64,000 bases of DNA from Acidipila sp. (GCA_010365215.1 JAAFGT010000012.1:1-64000); one strand, 5' to 3'; positions 34,728-44,680 are shown, counted from the first letter of the stretch. Notes: generated by a model not told the origin, from the sequence alone. Numbers and translations are program-made.

Positions 34728-36092
34728 TTAGACGGCCTGTGGAACCGCGCGAATTTTGACTTCCGCTACAGATTGAATCGCTGCTTCAATAATGTCCAGG
34801 CCTTCCTGCAAGGCCTCATCCGAGATTACCAGCGGAACCAGCAGGCGCAGGACGTTGCCGTAGCTTCCCGTGGAAAGCACGATCAGGCCGCGCTCGTGGC
34901 AATATCGCACAATCTGCTTGGTCTCCTCTTCCGCGGGCACGCGCGAGCCGGGCCCTTTCACAAACTCCACCGCCTGCATCGCCCCGATTCCACGAACGTC
35001 GCCCACCAACGGCCAGCGCTGCTTCCAGGAGTTGGCGCGGGCGCGGAAACGCTCGCCAATCTTGTTGGCATTATCGAGCAGCCCGTCCTCATCGAAAATT
35101 TCAAACACCGCGCGCGCTGCGGCGCAGGCCAGCGGATTCCCGCCAAACGTGCCGCCCAAACCGCCCACGCCGGGTGAATCCATAATCTCCTCACGCCCCG
35201 TCACCGCCGCCAGCGGCAGGCCCCCGCCCAGCGATTTCGCGGTCACCAGCATGTCCGGCTCGATGCCGTAATGCTCGGAGGCAAACATCTTCCCGGTGCG
35301 GCCGAAGCCCGTCTGCACCTCGTCGGCGATCAGCAGGATGCCGTGCTTGCGGCAAATCTGTTGCAGGATAGTAAAAAATTCCGGCGGTGGCGCAACGAAT
35401 CCACCCTCGCCCAACACCGGCTCCACCACAATCGCTGCCACCGATTCCGCCGCGACCGTGCGTTTAAAAGTATCTTCCAGATGGTACGCGCAAAAAATAT
35501 TGCACTCCGGATATTTCAGCGAGTACGAGCAGCGATAACAGTACGCATACGGAATTCGATAAATATCGCTGGCGAAGGGCTGGAAGCCGGCCTTGTAAGG
35601 ATGCGTCTTGCTGGTCAGAGATAACGCCAGCAAAGTCCGCCCGTGAAACGCATCTTCGAAACAGATCACCGCGGGCCGGCCGGTGAAGCAGCGCGCAATC
35701 TTCACGGCGTTCTCCACCGCTTCGGCGCCGCTATTTACCAGAAGAGTTTTCTTGGCGGCCTTGCCGGGCGCGCGCTTGTTGAGCTGTTCGGCGACATAAA
35801 TGTAATTCTCATAGGGCGTCACCGAAAAACAGGTGTGCAGGAAGCGGTCCGCCTGCTCGCGGATTGCCGCCACCACTCGCGGCGCCCGATTGCCGACGTT
35901 GAGGCAGCCGATGCCTCCGCCAAAATCAATCAGGCGGTTGCCGTCGACATCTTCAAGAATTGCGCCTTCGGCTCGGGCCACAAAAATGGGCAGCGTGGTG
36001 GCCAGGCCTTGCGGCACAGCGGCCGCGCGTCGCTGGAAAAGCTCCACGGAGCGCGGCCCTGGAATCGCGGTGCGAAGCTGGATTGAAGCCAT
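34728..36092 (-). CDS. gabT: Class III aminotransferase, 4-aminobutyrate/omega-amino acid type
   Basis: About 454 residues. PLP-enzyme motifs are LLVNSGAEAVENAVKIAR, FEDAFHGRTLLALSLT, LIADEVQTGFGRTGK (Asp to the PLP nitrogen) and TAKSLGGGLPL (Schiff-base Lys). This is the GabT-type fold, moving the amino group of GABA, beta-alanine or 5-aminovalerate to 2-oxoglutarate. ATG 36092 starts 1 bp after the dehydrogenase stop; upstream ATG/TTG codons at 36119-36122 would overlap that gene. The gene order dehydrogenase, then GabT, then MmsA fits putrescine or beta-alanine breakdown. Confidence 0.9.
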   Translation of the reverse strand: MASIQLRTAIPGPRSVELFQRRAAAVPQGLATTLPIFVARAEGAILEDVDGNRLIDFGGGIGCLNVGNRAPRVVAAIREQADRFLHTCFSVTPYENYIYVAEQLNKRAPGKAAKKTLLVNSGAEAVENAVKIARCFTGRPAVICFEDAFHGRTLLALSLTSKTHPYKAGFQPFASDIYRIPYAYCYRCSYSLKYPECNIFCAYHLEDTFKRTVAAESVAAIVVEPVLGEGGFVAPPPEFFTILQQICRKHGILLIADEVQTGFGRTGKMFASEHYGIEPDMLVTAKSLGGGLPLAAVTGREEIMDSPGVGGLGGTFGGNPLACAAARAVFEIFDEDGLLDNANKIGERFRARANSWKQRWPLVGDVRGIGAMQAVEFVKGPGSRVPAEEETKQIVRYCHERGLIVLSTGSYGNVLRLLVPLVISDEALQEGLDIIEAAIQSVAEVKIRAVPQAV

Positions 36093-36093
36093 G

Positions 36094-37572
36094 TCAGTAC
36101 CATCCAATGGGTTGTTCATCAAGATTGATATACACCTGCTTGGTTTCCAGATACTCTTCGATGCCCCACGGGCCCAGCTCGCGGCCGAATCCAGACTGCT
36201 TGTAGCCCCCCCAGGGAGCTTCCACGTAGGTCGGCTGCATGTGATTCACCCAGATAATTCCCGCCTTCAATGCCTTGACCAGACGAAAGGCCTTGAAAAT
36301 ATCGCGGGACCACACCGCCGCAGCCAGTCCATAGGGCGTATCGTTCGCCACACGGATGGCTTCCGCTTCGTTCTCGAAGGGGATCACCGCGGCCACCGGA
36401 CCAAAGATTTCTTCGCGGGCGATACGCGCGCTGTTGGCCACATCATAAAAAATCGTAGGCTGAACGAAATAACCCTTGCCTCCATTCATGGCGCGTCCGC
36501 CGCCCGCGGCGAGCTTGGCCTCGCCTTTGCCCACCTCCATATAGTTCAGCACACGGTCAAATTGCTCCTTGCTGACCAGCGGCCCCATTTTCGTGTCGCG
36601 CTCCATCGGCGGGCCAAGCTTGATGCGCTTGGTTTTTTCCACCATGGCGTCGACAAATTTCTTGTAGATCGGTTTTTCCACCAGGATGCGGCTTCCCGCC
36701 GAGCACACCTCGCCCTGATTGATAAAAACGCCAAACAGCGCGCCATCGATGGCCGCCTCGAAATCCGCGTCGGCAAAGAAAATATTCGGCGACTTGCCGC
36801 CCAGCTCCAGGGTCACGCGCTTGACCGTGTCCGCCGCCATCTTTACAATTTTCTTGCCGACCTCCAGGCTACCCGTGAACGCCACCTTGTTCACCTGGGG
36901 ATGGCAGACCAAAGGCGCGCCGGCCGATTCCCCGAAACCGGTCACCACGTTCACTACGCCCGGCGGCACGCCGGCCTCTTCCAGCCACGCGGCAAACCGC
37001 AGCGCGGTGAGCGGCGTCTGTTCGGCGGGCTTGAGCACGCAGGTGCAACCCGCAGCGAGCGCCGGCGCCAACTTCCATGCCGCCATCAGCAGCGGGAAAT
37101 TCCACGGCACGATTTGCGCGGCCACGCCAATGGGCTCGCGCATCGACAAACTGAGCGCGTTGGCGGGCACGGGATTTACATGCCCCAGGACTTTGGTGGC
37201 CATGCCGCCGTAATACTCGAAGCAGGTCGCGGCGTCGGCCATGTCGTATTCGGACTCCACGATCGGCTTGCCGCAGTTGCGCGTCTCCAGCTCGGCAAGC
37301 TCCGGCGTATGCTTGCGGATGATGTCCGCGATGCGGAAAAGAACCTGCCCGCGAGCCTGCGGAGTGGACTGCGACCAGGGGCCCGAGTCGAACGCAGTGC
37401 GCGCTGCGTCAACGGCGGCGTCTACATCCTGACGGTTACCGTCCGCAACGTGGGCCAGCACTTCTTCGGTGGAGGGATCGTAAACCGGAAACGTCTTGCC
37501 GGAGAGGCTGTCCACGAACTTCCCGTTGATATACATCTGATATGTATCGACGCCTGCTTTCACACTGCTCAC
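36094..37572 (-). CDS. Aldehyde dehydrogenase, gamma-aminobutyraldehyde/betaine-aldehyde type
   Basis: About 492 residues. It has VPWNFPLLMAAWKLAPALAAG, TLELGGKSPNIFFADAD (catalytic Glu), and FINQGEVCSAGSR (catalytic Cys), with EEIFGPV and WGGYKQSGFGRE near the end. These match the ALDH9/BetB/PatD branch, which oxidises aminoaldehydes such as 4-aminobutanal to GABA. Start: GTG 37572 behind a GAGAGGTGG site. The open frame runs on to 38151, but that part overlaps the permease gene and has no ALDH features. Its product would feed the GabT-like enzyme encoded just after it. Confidence 0.9.
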   Translation of the reverse strand: MSSVKAGVDTYQMYINGKFVDSLSGKTFPVYDPSTEEVLAHVADGNRQDVDAAVDAARTAFDSGPWSQSTPQARGQVLFRIADIIRKHTPELAELETRNCGKPIVESEYDMADAATCFEYYGGMATKVLGHVNPVPANALSLSMREPIGVAAQIVPWNFPLLMAAWKLAPALAAGCTCVLKPAEQTPLTALRFAAWLEEAGVPPGVVNVVTGFGESAGAPLVCHPQVNKVAFTGSLEVGKKIVKMAADTVKRVTLELGGKSPNIFFADADFEAAIDGALFGVFINQGEVCSAGSRILVEKPIYKKFVDAMVEKTKRIKLGPPMERDTKMGPLVSKEQFDRVLNYMEVGKGEAKLAAGGGRAMNGGKGYFVQPTIFYDVANSARIAREEIFGPVAAVIPFENEAEAIRVANDTPYGLAAAVWSRDIFKAFRLVKALKAGIIWVNHMQPTYVEAPWGGYKQSGFGRELGPWGIEEYLETKQVYINLDEQPIGWY

Positions 37573-37593
37573 GGTTATCCACCTCTCGAACAA

Positions 37594-37653
37594 CGATGTT
37601 ACGGCCGCCGATGTTACGGCGACTGATGTTAAGACTATTAATGTTACGACGCC
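37594..37653 (-). repeat. Four-copy 15-bp tandem repeat between permease and dehydrogenase
   Basis: Four imperfect 15-bp units share a GATGTTA core (TAACATC on the minus strand). Each carries a TAA, and the first on the minus strand supplies the permease stop. It ends about 22 bp before the dehydrogenase start. Confidence 0.85.
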
Positions 37654-39086
37654 GCTGCCATTTGCGCGGCCTTGCGTCCGCCGTAGACAAAAAAGAAAAA
37701 CACCGCCATCCCGACAAAAAACAGCGTGCCGCCAGCCATCCACAGCTCGTAAGACCACACCGACTTGATCTGTTGAGCCGGGAAAAAAGCCAGTAGGATT
37801 CCCAATATCGTCGTGGCCAACCCACTGAAGCCGGCCAAGAGGAGTGTAGTCCTGCTGTAGTGGCCTTTCACATACGAATCGGCGCAGGCCAGTTTCAAAA
37901 GCGCGCCGAACATATAGATAAAAGGAATCAACTGCAGCACGACCGCGAGTGATAACAGCTTCTGAAAAGTTTCCTGCACTCCGGCGCCGGTAAACGTGAA
38001 ATTGATCACTACCAGAATCATGGAAACCACGGCGTGCACGATCAACGCGGCGTACGGCGTAGCGTATTTCGGATGCACCTTTCCCAGCCAGGCGGGCATG
38101 TACGAATCGAGACCGGCCACGAAGGGGATACGCGCCGAACCTCCCAGCCACGCGGAGCCGATTCCCGCGATGGAGAGGCTGAGCATCAGGGCGAACGGCA
38201 CCACGATCCAGCTTACCCCCACGCGTCCGGCCATGTGGCTGACCGCTTGCACGATTCCCTGCAAAACGTTAATGCTGTCCTTGCTCACCGCCACCAGCAG
38301 CGTCAGCGTAGCGCCGATATAGAGCAAACCTGAAAGCACGCCGCCCCAGGCCACCGCGCTGGGCAGAATTTTTTCAGGGTTCTCGATTTCGTCTCCCATG
38401 ATCGAGGCCAGCTCCAGGCCCACCAGGCCGAAGCAGATCACTCCGAAAGAGTTGAGAACGAATCGCGGGTTGGCGGGAATCTTGAAGTCGGCGGCGGTCA
38501 CGCTGGTGCCGAACCGCAGCCACACGGTAATGCCCAACCCGATCAGAAGAGCCGCGGCAATCCCTGTGCCGATGCCACCCACGTTGTTAATCCATTTCCC
38601 GACACCGAGACCGATTACGTTCAAAATTACCAGCACCGCAAGTAAAACGAGCGAGGAGCTGAGCGCGAAGAATTTGTTATCGGCCAGCGACTCGTGTCCA
38701 GCGCCCAGCGCAAAAACCGATACGCCGACGAAGTAGAGCATGATCGTCGGCACGTACAACATGTTGTTGGTCCAATAGCACCAGCCGGAGAGAAACCCGT
38801 GGAAGTCTCCGAAAACTTCCTTGGCCCAGAGGTACACGCCGCCCTCGCCGGGATAACGGTGCGCCAGTTCGATGACGGCAATTCCTTGCGGCCAGAAGAA
38901 CAGCGTCAGCGAAATAATCCACAGCCAGATGGTGACCCCGCCATTGGCCGCAATCGACGGAAGCACGTTGAGGTTGAAGACGGCCACCACAAACAGCAAC
39001 ACCAGGTCGCGGTGCCCTAGAACGCGTCGCAGATGCGGCCGCGCATCGCTCAAAGGCGCTGCCGGCGCCACGAGCGGCACGGTCAC
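37644..39086 (-). CDS. APC-superfamily amino acid/amine permease
   Basis: About 480 residues with 12 hydrophobic helices. ELAHRYPGEGGVYLWAKEVFG near helix 2-3 and FGLVGLELASIMGDEIENPEK are typical APC-superfamily segments. Such permeases exchange or import amino acids or polyamines, and the Glu-rich stretch is common in amine transporters. GTG 39086 (or the in-frame GTG at 39080) follows a GGGAGAGGGA site; the longer frame from 39152 adds a polar N-terminus. In this operon it could import an omega-amino acid for the aminotransferases. The stop lies in a 15-bp tandem repeat. Confidence 0.88.
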   Translation of the reverse strand: MTVPLVAPAAPLSDARPHLRRVLGHRDLVLLFVVAVFNLNVLPSIAANGGVTIWLWIISLTLFFWPQGIAVIELAHRYPGEGGVYLWAKEVFGDFHGFLSGWCYWTNNMLYVPTIMLYFVGVSVFALGAGHESLADNKFFALSSSLVLLAVLVILNVIGLGVGKWINNVGGIGTGIAAALLIGLGITVWLRFGTSVTAADFKIPANPRFVLNSFGVICFGLVGLELASIMGDEIENPEKILPSAVAWGGVLSGLLYIGATLTLLVAVSKDSINVLQGIVQAVSHMAGRVGVSWIVVPFALMLSLSIAGIGSAWLGGSARIPFVAGLDSYMPAWLGKVHPKYATPYAALIVHAVVSMILVVINFTFTGAGVQETFQKLLSLAVVLQLIPFIYMFGALLKLACADSYVKGHYSRTTLLLAGFSGLATTILGILLAFFPAQQIKSVWSYELWMAGGTLFFVGMAVFFFFVYGGRKAAQMAAAS

Positions 39087-39200
39087 TCCCTCTCCCAACG
39101 ATTTTCTCCAGTGTACTCTGTGAACTCTAAGTCGCGGCGCGCACGCGGCCATGCGGCAATCGTGGAAGTCAGCGCCGGCGGCGGAAGGCGCTCGAAAATC

Positions 39201-40583
39201 CTAGTGGCCCGCTGCGCCTACGAAAGCTACGCCGCGTTCCTGCTGCGCTTTGGCCAGGCCGGGCGCCACTTCTTCGAATGCGGCGAGGTGCTTATCAATA
39301 TCTTTCTCGGTGTGCTGCACGGAGATGGTCCACTGCTCGTCCCACCAATAGGGCTGCGCGAGCACGCCGCGGTTGACCATGCCGAACCAGTACTGCCGCC
39401 ACAGGTCCACATCGATCTTCATCCAGTCGCGGTAGTTGCGAATCTCCTGCGGATAAAGCATCAACGCGCCGTTTACTCCGGCGCGTGCCACATACGCCTG
39501 CAGTCCTGCCTTGCTCAGAATCTTGCGGTAGCCTGCGGCCAGCGTTTCGCCAAGCTTTTCTACGTGTGTATAGTTCGCGCGGGTGAGCACTTCGCGGAAG
39601 GTGGCGAGGCCGGCAGCCATGGCCACGCGATTGGTGTTGTACGTACCTCCGTGAAATACCTTATGTTGCGAAATCAGGTCCATGACTTCGCGGCTGGCGC
39701 CAAATGCGCCCAGCGGCACGCCGCCGCCGATCGATTTTGCCAGGCAGATAATGTCCGGCTTGACTCCGAAATATTCGCTGGCGCCGCCCCAGCAAAGCTT
39801 CGCGCCCGTTTTCACTTCATCGAAGATGAGCAGCGTGCCGTTCCTGGAGGCGATGTCGCGTAGTCCCTGCAGGAATCCCGGCTGCGGCATGCACAGCCCT
39901 ACGTTCATGAGGATTGGTTCCAGAATGATCGCCGCGATCTGTCCGGGATATTGCTTGAAGCGGTTCTCCACGCTGCCAAGATTATTGAAGGTGGCCACCA
40001 CCACATTATCCAAACTGGCTTTGGGCACGCCCATGCCGCCGGGAACGGAGTTTGGCGCGTTCTCGTTGCCGTAATCCTCTTCCTTGGGCTTGACGCTGAC
40101 CAGCGCCGTATCGTGCAGTCCGTGGTAGGCGCCTTCGAACTTCAATATTTTATCCCGCTTCGTCGCGGCGCGGGCGATGCGGCAGGCGTGCATGGTAACT
40201 TCCGTGCCGCTGGAGCCGAAGCGCACCATATCCACGGGGTAGCGCGCGCAAATTTCTTCGGCCAGCTCCCACTCCATGTCGTGCGGCATGCCGAAAGTCG
40301 TTCCGATTTTCAGCGCGTTCTCGATGGCTTTCACTACCGCCGGATGAATATGCCCGGCCATCAGGGTGCCGAAACACAGGTTATGGTCAATATATTCGTT
40401 GCCGTCCAGATCGGTGAGCTTGCTGCCCTTGGCTTCTTTTACGAAAAGTGGATAAGGATCGTACGCGCGGTAGTTGCTGGCTACGCCTAGAGGGATGCGC
40501 TTCAGCGCCCGCTGGTGCGCTCCTTTTGATTTTGGCGTGCGCTTTTCATACGTCTGAATTTCCTTCTGAAGGATTTCGTGCAT
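39201..40583 (-). CDS. Class III aminotransferase (glutamate-1-semialdehyde aminomutase-like)
   Basis: 460 residues. It has VRFGSSGTEVTMHACRIARA, EGAYHGLHD, LIFDEVKTGAK and CLAKSIGGGVPLGAFG (PLP Lys), the pattern of HemL-like class III enzymes. True HemL makes 5-aminolevulinate. Here the gene follows TonB receptor 3 and precedes an amine permease and dehydrogenase, so an omega- or beta-amino-acid transaminase role is more likely. Its C-terminus (about 390-460), with DLWRQYWFGMVNRGV and PYWWDEQW, resembles aminomutase-like paralogues. ATG 40583 has an AAGGAGA site. Confidence 0.88.
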   Translation of the reverse strand: MHEILQKEIQTYEKRTPKSKGAHQRALKRIPLGVASNYRAYDPYPLFVKEAKGSKLTDLDGNEYIDHNLCFGTLMAGHIHPAVVKAIENALKIGTTFGMPHDMEWELAEEICARYPVDMVRFGSSGTEVTMHACRIARAATKRDKILKFEGAYHGLHDTALVSVKPKEEDYGNENAPNSVPGGMGVPKASLDNVVVATFNNLGSVENRFKQYPGQIAAIILEPILMNVGLCMPQPGFLQGLRDIASRNGTLLIFDEVKTGAKLCWGGASEYFGVKPDIICLAKSIGGGVPLGAFGASREVMDLISQHKVFHGGTYNTNRVAMAAGLATFREVLTRANYTHVEKLGETLAAGYRKILSKAGLQAYVARAGVNGALMLYPQEIRNYRDWMKIDVDLWRQYWFGMVNRGVLAQPYWWDEQWTISVQHTEKDIDKHLAAFEEVAPGLAKAQQERGVAFVGAAGH

Positions 40584-40646
40584 GGATCGTCTCCTTGCGA
40601 ACCTGAAGCAATCTCTCCGCACAAACACTGGTGACCAGAAGCCTGG

Positions 40647-40697
40647 CGCGTGGTCAATCCATTGGCGTGGTCATTCCATTGGCGTGCTGAGTCCATT
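40647..40697 (-). repeat. Three-copy 17-bp repeat between TonB receptor 3 and the aminotransferase
   Basis: Three 17-bp units (40647-40663, 40664-40680, 40681-40697) share GCGTG and a trailing TCCATT. They lie in the 167-bp intergenic gap, away from either start codon. Confidence 0.75.
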
Positions 40698-40750
40698 CGC
40701 CCAACGTCCGCTAAGAGACGGGACGCACGCGCAGGTCCGCATCAAGCCGT

Positions 40751-43700
40751 TTAGAAAAACAGCTTCAACGCAAACTGAATGAGCCGCGGCTGCTGGGCAC
40801 GCAGCACTTTGCCGAAGGCCACGCCGCCGTTGGCGTTTTCGGTGATGTCCCCCTGCACACCGATAAACTGCGTATGGTTGAACACATTGAAAAATTCGGT
40901 GCGGAATTCCACCCGGAACCGGTCGTTAATGGGCGTCTGTTTGTGAAGGGCGATGTCGAAATTATTTATGCCCGGGCTGCAGCAGAGCGTGCGCGGCGAA
41001 CTCCCGGTCACCCCCAGCGTGGCGGGTACGGCGAAAAGATTCGGGTCGAACAAGAGATTCGATACCGGCGTGCACGGAGTAGCTGTGCCGCTGGTTGGGC
41101 CGGTACCCTGCGCGCATCCACCTTGTCGCGGGTCTTGCGTGTGGAACTTGCCCAACAGGTCCGGCTGGCCTGGGGACTCAAAGTCGAAGCTCCCCAGCAA
41201 CTCCGTATCCGACGAGTTGGAAATCAGCCGGATCGGGAATCCCGATTGGAAAGTGGCGATCCCAGAGAACGCCCACCCGTTCAGCGCCTTGCCGGCGAAT
41301 CCGGACATCTTGGGAACCGGCAGCTCGTAGAAATAACTAAAAACAAAGCGGTGGCGCGCGTCGAACAGCGACAGAGAACGCGACCTGCGGAAGTCTAGGG
41401 GATTGAGCGTATTCTCGAAACTCGATGCGTTGTCGATTGATTTACTGAGCGTGTACGCGCCCTGGAACTGCAGGCCGTGTGTAAAATGCTTTTCGACCAG
41501 CATCTGCAAAGAGTTGTAGTTGGAATTAGCGATAGTGTCCTGCGTAAAAATGTTTGAAAACACGGAAGTGTCGTCCGCCGGACATCCCGCGCCCGTAAAT
41601 GGGTCGCACAATGGCGAGGAGTACCGCCTGATGCCCACCAGGGTAATTCCATTGGGTCCCACAACGGTGCCGCCGGGGATCAGCGCCGGCCCTCCGCCAT
41701 TCGAACTGTAAGGCAGGTGGAAGCCGCTTGCAGGGATCACCGTTCCGGCGGGAATCGTGTAACGGACACTGTCTTCGCCGCCAGGGCCGCACGTGCCGGG
41801 TCCCAGAGTGTCATTCAGATCCAGGCAGGTTTGGGGGTTTCCCGGGTTCAGGTCGTAGGTGGCCAGCAACCGGTGACCCTGCGAGCCAACATAGCCTATC
41901 TGAAACAGGATGTTGCCGGGCAGTTCGCGCTGAATGGTCAAATTATACTGCTCGGAATACTGCGCCCGCATGTGCGGCTGGAACTGGCCGAACAACAGAA
42001 TGGGCCGGAATGTAGACATATCAACCGGCTGGCCTCGCGGCGGATTCAGAATCCCATTGGCGGCGTTGGGAATCACCCCGCCGGACTGGGTTACGAAGGG
42101 CGTGCTGAAAAGGCCGTTGAACACTGCAGAGCTGACTCCGAAGGGCGGCTCGGCCTGAAACTGCTCGAAAACAAGTTGTTCGATGGGATTGTAAAATATT
42201 CCATAGCCCATGCGAATGCTCGTCTTGCCCGTCGAGCCGAATAGGGAGTGCAGGAATCCTTCCTTGAAGTCCGGGCTATAGGCCAGGCCGATGCGTGGGC
42301 TGAACGCTTTGTAGTAGCTCTGCGTCAGGCCCCGGGGCACGCCGGGATCTCCGGGCACCAACAGGCCTCGCGGAGCGACACCGGCCGCAAAACAATCAGA
42401 GCTGGTGACCCCGAGAGTCGCCTGGCTTGCCGCGGAAAGCGCGCATGGGAATACCTTCGAATCCTGACCGGGCCGGAACACCTGAACGCGGTTGCCCGTG
42501 TCATACATCGGGTTGGTGAACTCCCACCGCAAACCGTAATTCAGCGTGAGATTGGGTTTGATCTTCCAGCTATCCTGAGCGAATAAATACAGCGCCTGGT
42601 TGCGCACGTTTTCGGTGTTCGCCGAGCCCTGCAGGTAACTCGTCGGCAGGCCGAGAAGATAATTCGGGTAGGAGTCCACGGAGCCGACCGTGCTGGCGGT
42701 ACTGCTCCCGGCACTGGAAAAAATAAAGCTGCCGTTGACGTTGAAGAATAGCGTCTGGTCGAATTTCTGAATGCGGAAATCACCGCCAAACTTCACACTG
42801 TGATTGCCAATCACCTTGGAATAGTTGTCGCTAAACTGAAAGGTGTTACCGGTCTGAACGAATTGGCCTTCAAAGTTGTTTCCGATAGTGAAGCCGCCAT
42901 TCACGCCGATCAGAGGCACGCCCTCGAATTGCGACCCGAGGTTGGGCGTGATTCCGTGCTTGGGATCAGCGGGGATAGGAGCACCACTCGAATCTACCAA
43001 CTGGGTGTCCGAGGTCCCCGTAAAACAGGACGGCAGCGCCGCCGCGCTGACGCAGGACTGCGTAACCAGATTCGTGCGCACCGGCTTGTTAAAGGTGGGC
43101 TCCGCTTCACGGAAATAGGAAAACCGGAACTCATTCACCGCGTTGGCGCCCAGCGTCCAGGTGTGGCTGATGTTCAGCTGCTGTGTGCGGTTCTTGAATG
43201 TTCCGCCAAAATTTCCGAGGTTGGCGCCGGCTGCCTGGAAAACGGCGAAGGGATCGAGCGCCCGATCGTCGGAAAAGAAATAGTACGCGCTCAGATTCTG
43301 CTTGCTGTTGATCGAGTGATCGAGCTTCACGCTGAACTGGTCCGAAAAGTCACTGGCGTTGGGAACACCCTGAAACACGTTATTGGGTTGATTCGCTGCG
43401 GGCAAAAAACGCAGCAGGTCTACCGAAACCGGGTCGAAGCACTGCACCGGAACGATGGCGCCCGGAAAAATATTCGCGTAGGGCGTGGGAGTGCCGGCCA
43501 CCGCCGCAGCCAGAGCGGTCATCCCGGCCGGAGTCAAGTTTGCGTTGCATCGGTTGGACAGTATGTTGGCCACGGTTACGTCGTTTACTGCACCCGTGAA
43601 ATCCCCCCCAGCGGAAAAATCTCCGCCCAACTCCTGCGCCGTGGGCAGGGTAACTTGCGGCGACGATTTTCCGTGGATCTGCCGGCTGCCCTGGTAGTCG

Positions 43701-44593
43701 GCGAAGAAAAAGGTCCGGTTCTTTCTGATCGGGCCGCCAAACGTGCCACCGAACTGGTTTTGCTTGAAGTCGGGCTTGACGGAGTCGAGAAATCCTCTGG
43801 CGTTGAGCGCCTTGTTCCGGAAAAATTCAAACAGGTTGCCGTGAAATTCGTTGGTACCGGACTTGGTGACCACATTCACCACCGCGCCGGAGTTTCGCCC
43901 GTATTCCGCGTCGAAAGTATTCGTCAGCACGCGGAACTCGGCGATGGCGTCGGGTGAAGGCTGCACCGCCGGGAGATTCGCAAAAAGATCGTTGCCGTCG
44001 CCGCCGTTCACGCTGTAGTTATTGGAGCGCCCGCGGCCACCGTTGACGCTGACCACGCCCGCTTTGTCGCTGCCATAAAACAGGTCAATGCCCACCTGGG
44101 ACTGCACCCCTGGCTGCAGTTGGAGAAGCTGGTACGTATCGCGCGCGCTCAAGGGAAGGTTGCTCACCGCGCGTTCGTTGACCACCGCGCCCAGCTGCGT
44201 GCTGGTGGTGTCTACGACGGTGGCCTCCGTGGTCACCACCACCTGCTCGGTCTTCTGTCCGATCTGCATCACCACGTCCACGCGCTTTACTTCAGTGATC
44301 GCCAGCGCTACGCCTTTGACGAGGTTCTGCTTGAAGCCGGCGGAATCCACTTGGACGGTGTACACGCCAACGGGCACTTCCAGCAAAGTGTAATTACCCG
44401 ACTCGTTGGTTTCCGTGGTACGCGCAATTCCCGTGGCTTCATTGGTCAGAACGATCTTCGCGCCGGCAATGACGCCGCCGTTCTGGTCCGTCACCGTGCC
44501 CAGGAATCTGCCCCCGGTGGTCTGCCCCCACGCCGCCCCGGAAAGCGCCATCACGCACAGCAGTCCCACCACACCACGCAGAATGCACCTCAT
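40751..44593 (-). CDS. Oar-type TonB-dependent outer-membrane receptor 3
   Basis: 1280 residues, the longest of the three. A signal peptide (1-23, ending AAWGQ) is followed by a carboxypeptidase-regulatory-like domain (VPVGVYTVQVDSAGF), a plug (VVNVVTKSGTNEFHGNLFEFF) and a beta-barrel ending FALKLFF. ATG 44593 has an AGGGGGCGGG site. It heads the minus-strand run of aminotransferase, permease, dehydrogenase and transaminase genes, so its ligand may be an amine-containing compound. It is divergent from the fusion regulator, and their promoters overlap. Confidence 0.93.
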   Translation of the reverse strand: MRCILRGVVGLLCVMALSGAAWGQTTGGRFLGTVTDQNGGVIAGAKIVLTNEATGIARTTETNESGNYTLLEVPVGVYTVQVDSAGFKQNLVKGVALAITEVKRVDVVMQIGQKTEQVVVTTEATVVDTTSTQLGAVVNERAVSNLPLSARDTYQLLQLQPGVQSQVGIDLFYGSDKAGVVSVNGGRGRSNNYSVNGGDGNDLFANLPAVQPSPDAIAEFRVLTNTFDAEYGRNSGAVVNVVTKSGTNEFHGNLFEFFRNKALNARGFLDSVKPDFKQNQFGGTFGGPIRKNRTFFFADYQGSRQIHGKSSPQVTLPTAQELGGDFSAGGDFTGAVNDVTVANILSNRCNANLTPAGMTALAAAVAGTPTPYANIFPGAIVPVQCFDPVSVDLLRFLPAANQPNNVFQGVPNASDFSDQFSVKLDHSINSKQNLSAYYFFSDDRALDPFAVFQAAGANLGNFGGTFKNRTQQLNISHTWTLGANAVNEFRFSYFREAEPTFNKPVRTNLVTQSCVSAAALPSCFTGTSDTQLVDSSGAPIPADPKHGITPNLGSQFEGVPLIGVNGGFTIGNNFEGQFVQTGNTFQFSDNYSKVIGNHSVKFGGDFRIQKFDQTLFFNVNGSFIFSSAGSSTASTVGSVDSYPNYLLGLPTSYLQGSANTENVRNQALYLFAQDSWKIKPNLTLNYGLRWEFTNPMYDTGNRVQVFRPGQDSKVFPCALSAASQATLGVTSSDCFAAGVAPRGLLVPGDPGVPRGLTQSYYKAFSPRIGLAYSPDFKEGFLHSLFGSTGKTSIRMGYGIFYNPIEQLVFEQFQAEPPFGVSSAVFNGLFSTPFVTQSGGVIPNAANGILNPPRGQPVDMSTFRPILLFGQFQPHMRAQYSEQYNLTIQRELPGNILFQIGYVGSQGHRLLATYDLNPGNPQTCLDLNDTLGPGTCGPGGEDSVRYTIPAGTVIPASGFHLPYSSNGGGPALIPGGTVVGPNGITLVGIRRYSSPLCDPFTGAGCPADDTSVFSNIFTQDTIANSNYNSLQMLVEKHFTHGLQFQGAYTLSKSIDNASSFENTLNPLDFRRSRSLSLFDARHRFVFSYFYELPVPKMSGFAGKALNGWAFSGIATFQSGFPIRLISNSSDTELLGSFDFESPGQPDLLGKFHTQDPRQGGCAQGTGPTSGTATPCTPVSNLLFDPNLFAVPATLGVTGSSPRTLCCSPGINNFDIALHKQTPINDRFRVEFRTEFFNVFNHTQFIGVQGDITENANGGVAFGKVLRAQQPRLIQFALKLFF

Positions 44594-44613
44594 CCCGCCC
44601 CCTTTTGAGCTAC

Positions 44614-44636
44614 CGCCACCCCGTGGCGCGTTTTTT
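44614..44636 (+). terminator. Rho-independent-like hairpin in the receptor 3 leader
   Basis: CGCCAC-CCC-GTGGCG (44614-44628) is followed by CG and six T on the plus strand. It lies in the 5' untranslated region of receptor 3, which is read on the other strand, and may stop antisense or incoming plus-strand transcription before the regulator promoter. Confidence 0.5.
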
Positions 44637-44650
44637 CTGGAAGTTTCGTG

Positions 44651-44680
44651 TTGCGTCCGCTAAATAAACCTTACTATAAT
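44651..44680 (+). promoter_or_regulatory. Promoter of the fusion regulator
   Basis: -35-like TTGCGT (44651-44656), an 18-bp spacer and a perfect -10 TATAAT (44675-44680). Predicted transcription starts about 44687, before both candidate start codons of the regulator. Confidence 0.6.

Noticed and set aside
36094-38151. 685-codon frame extending the aldehyde dehydrogenase N-terminally
   Set aside because: The extra ~190 codons overlap the permease gene, show no ALDH or transport features, and the ribosome site at 37572 fits a normal-length ALDH.
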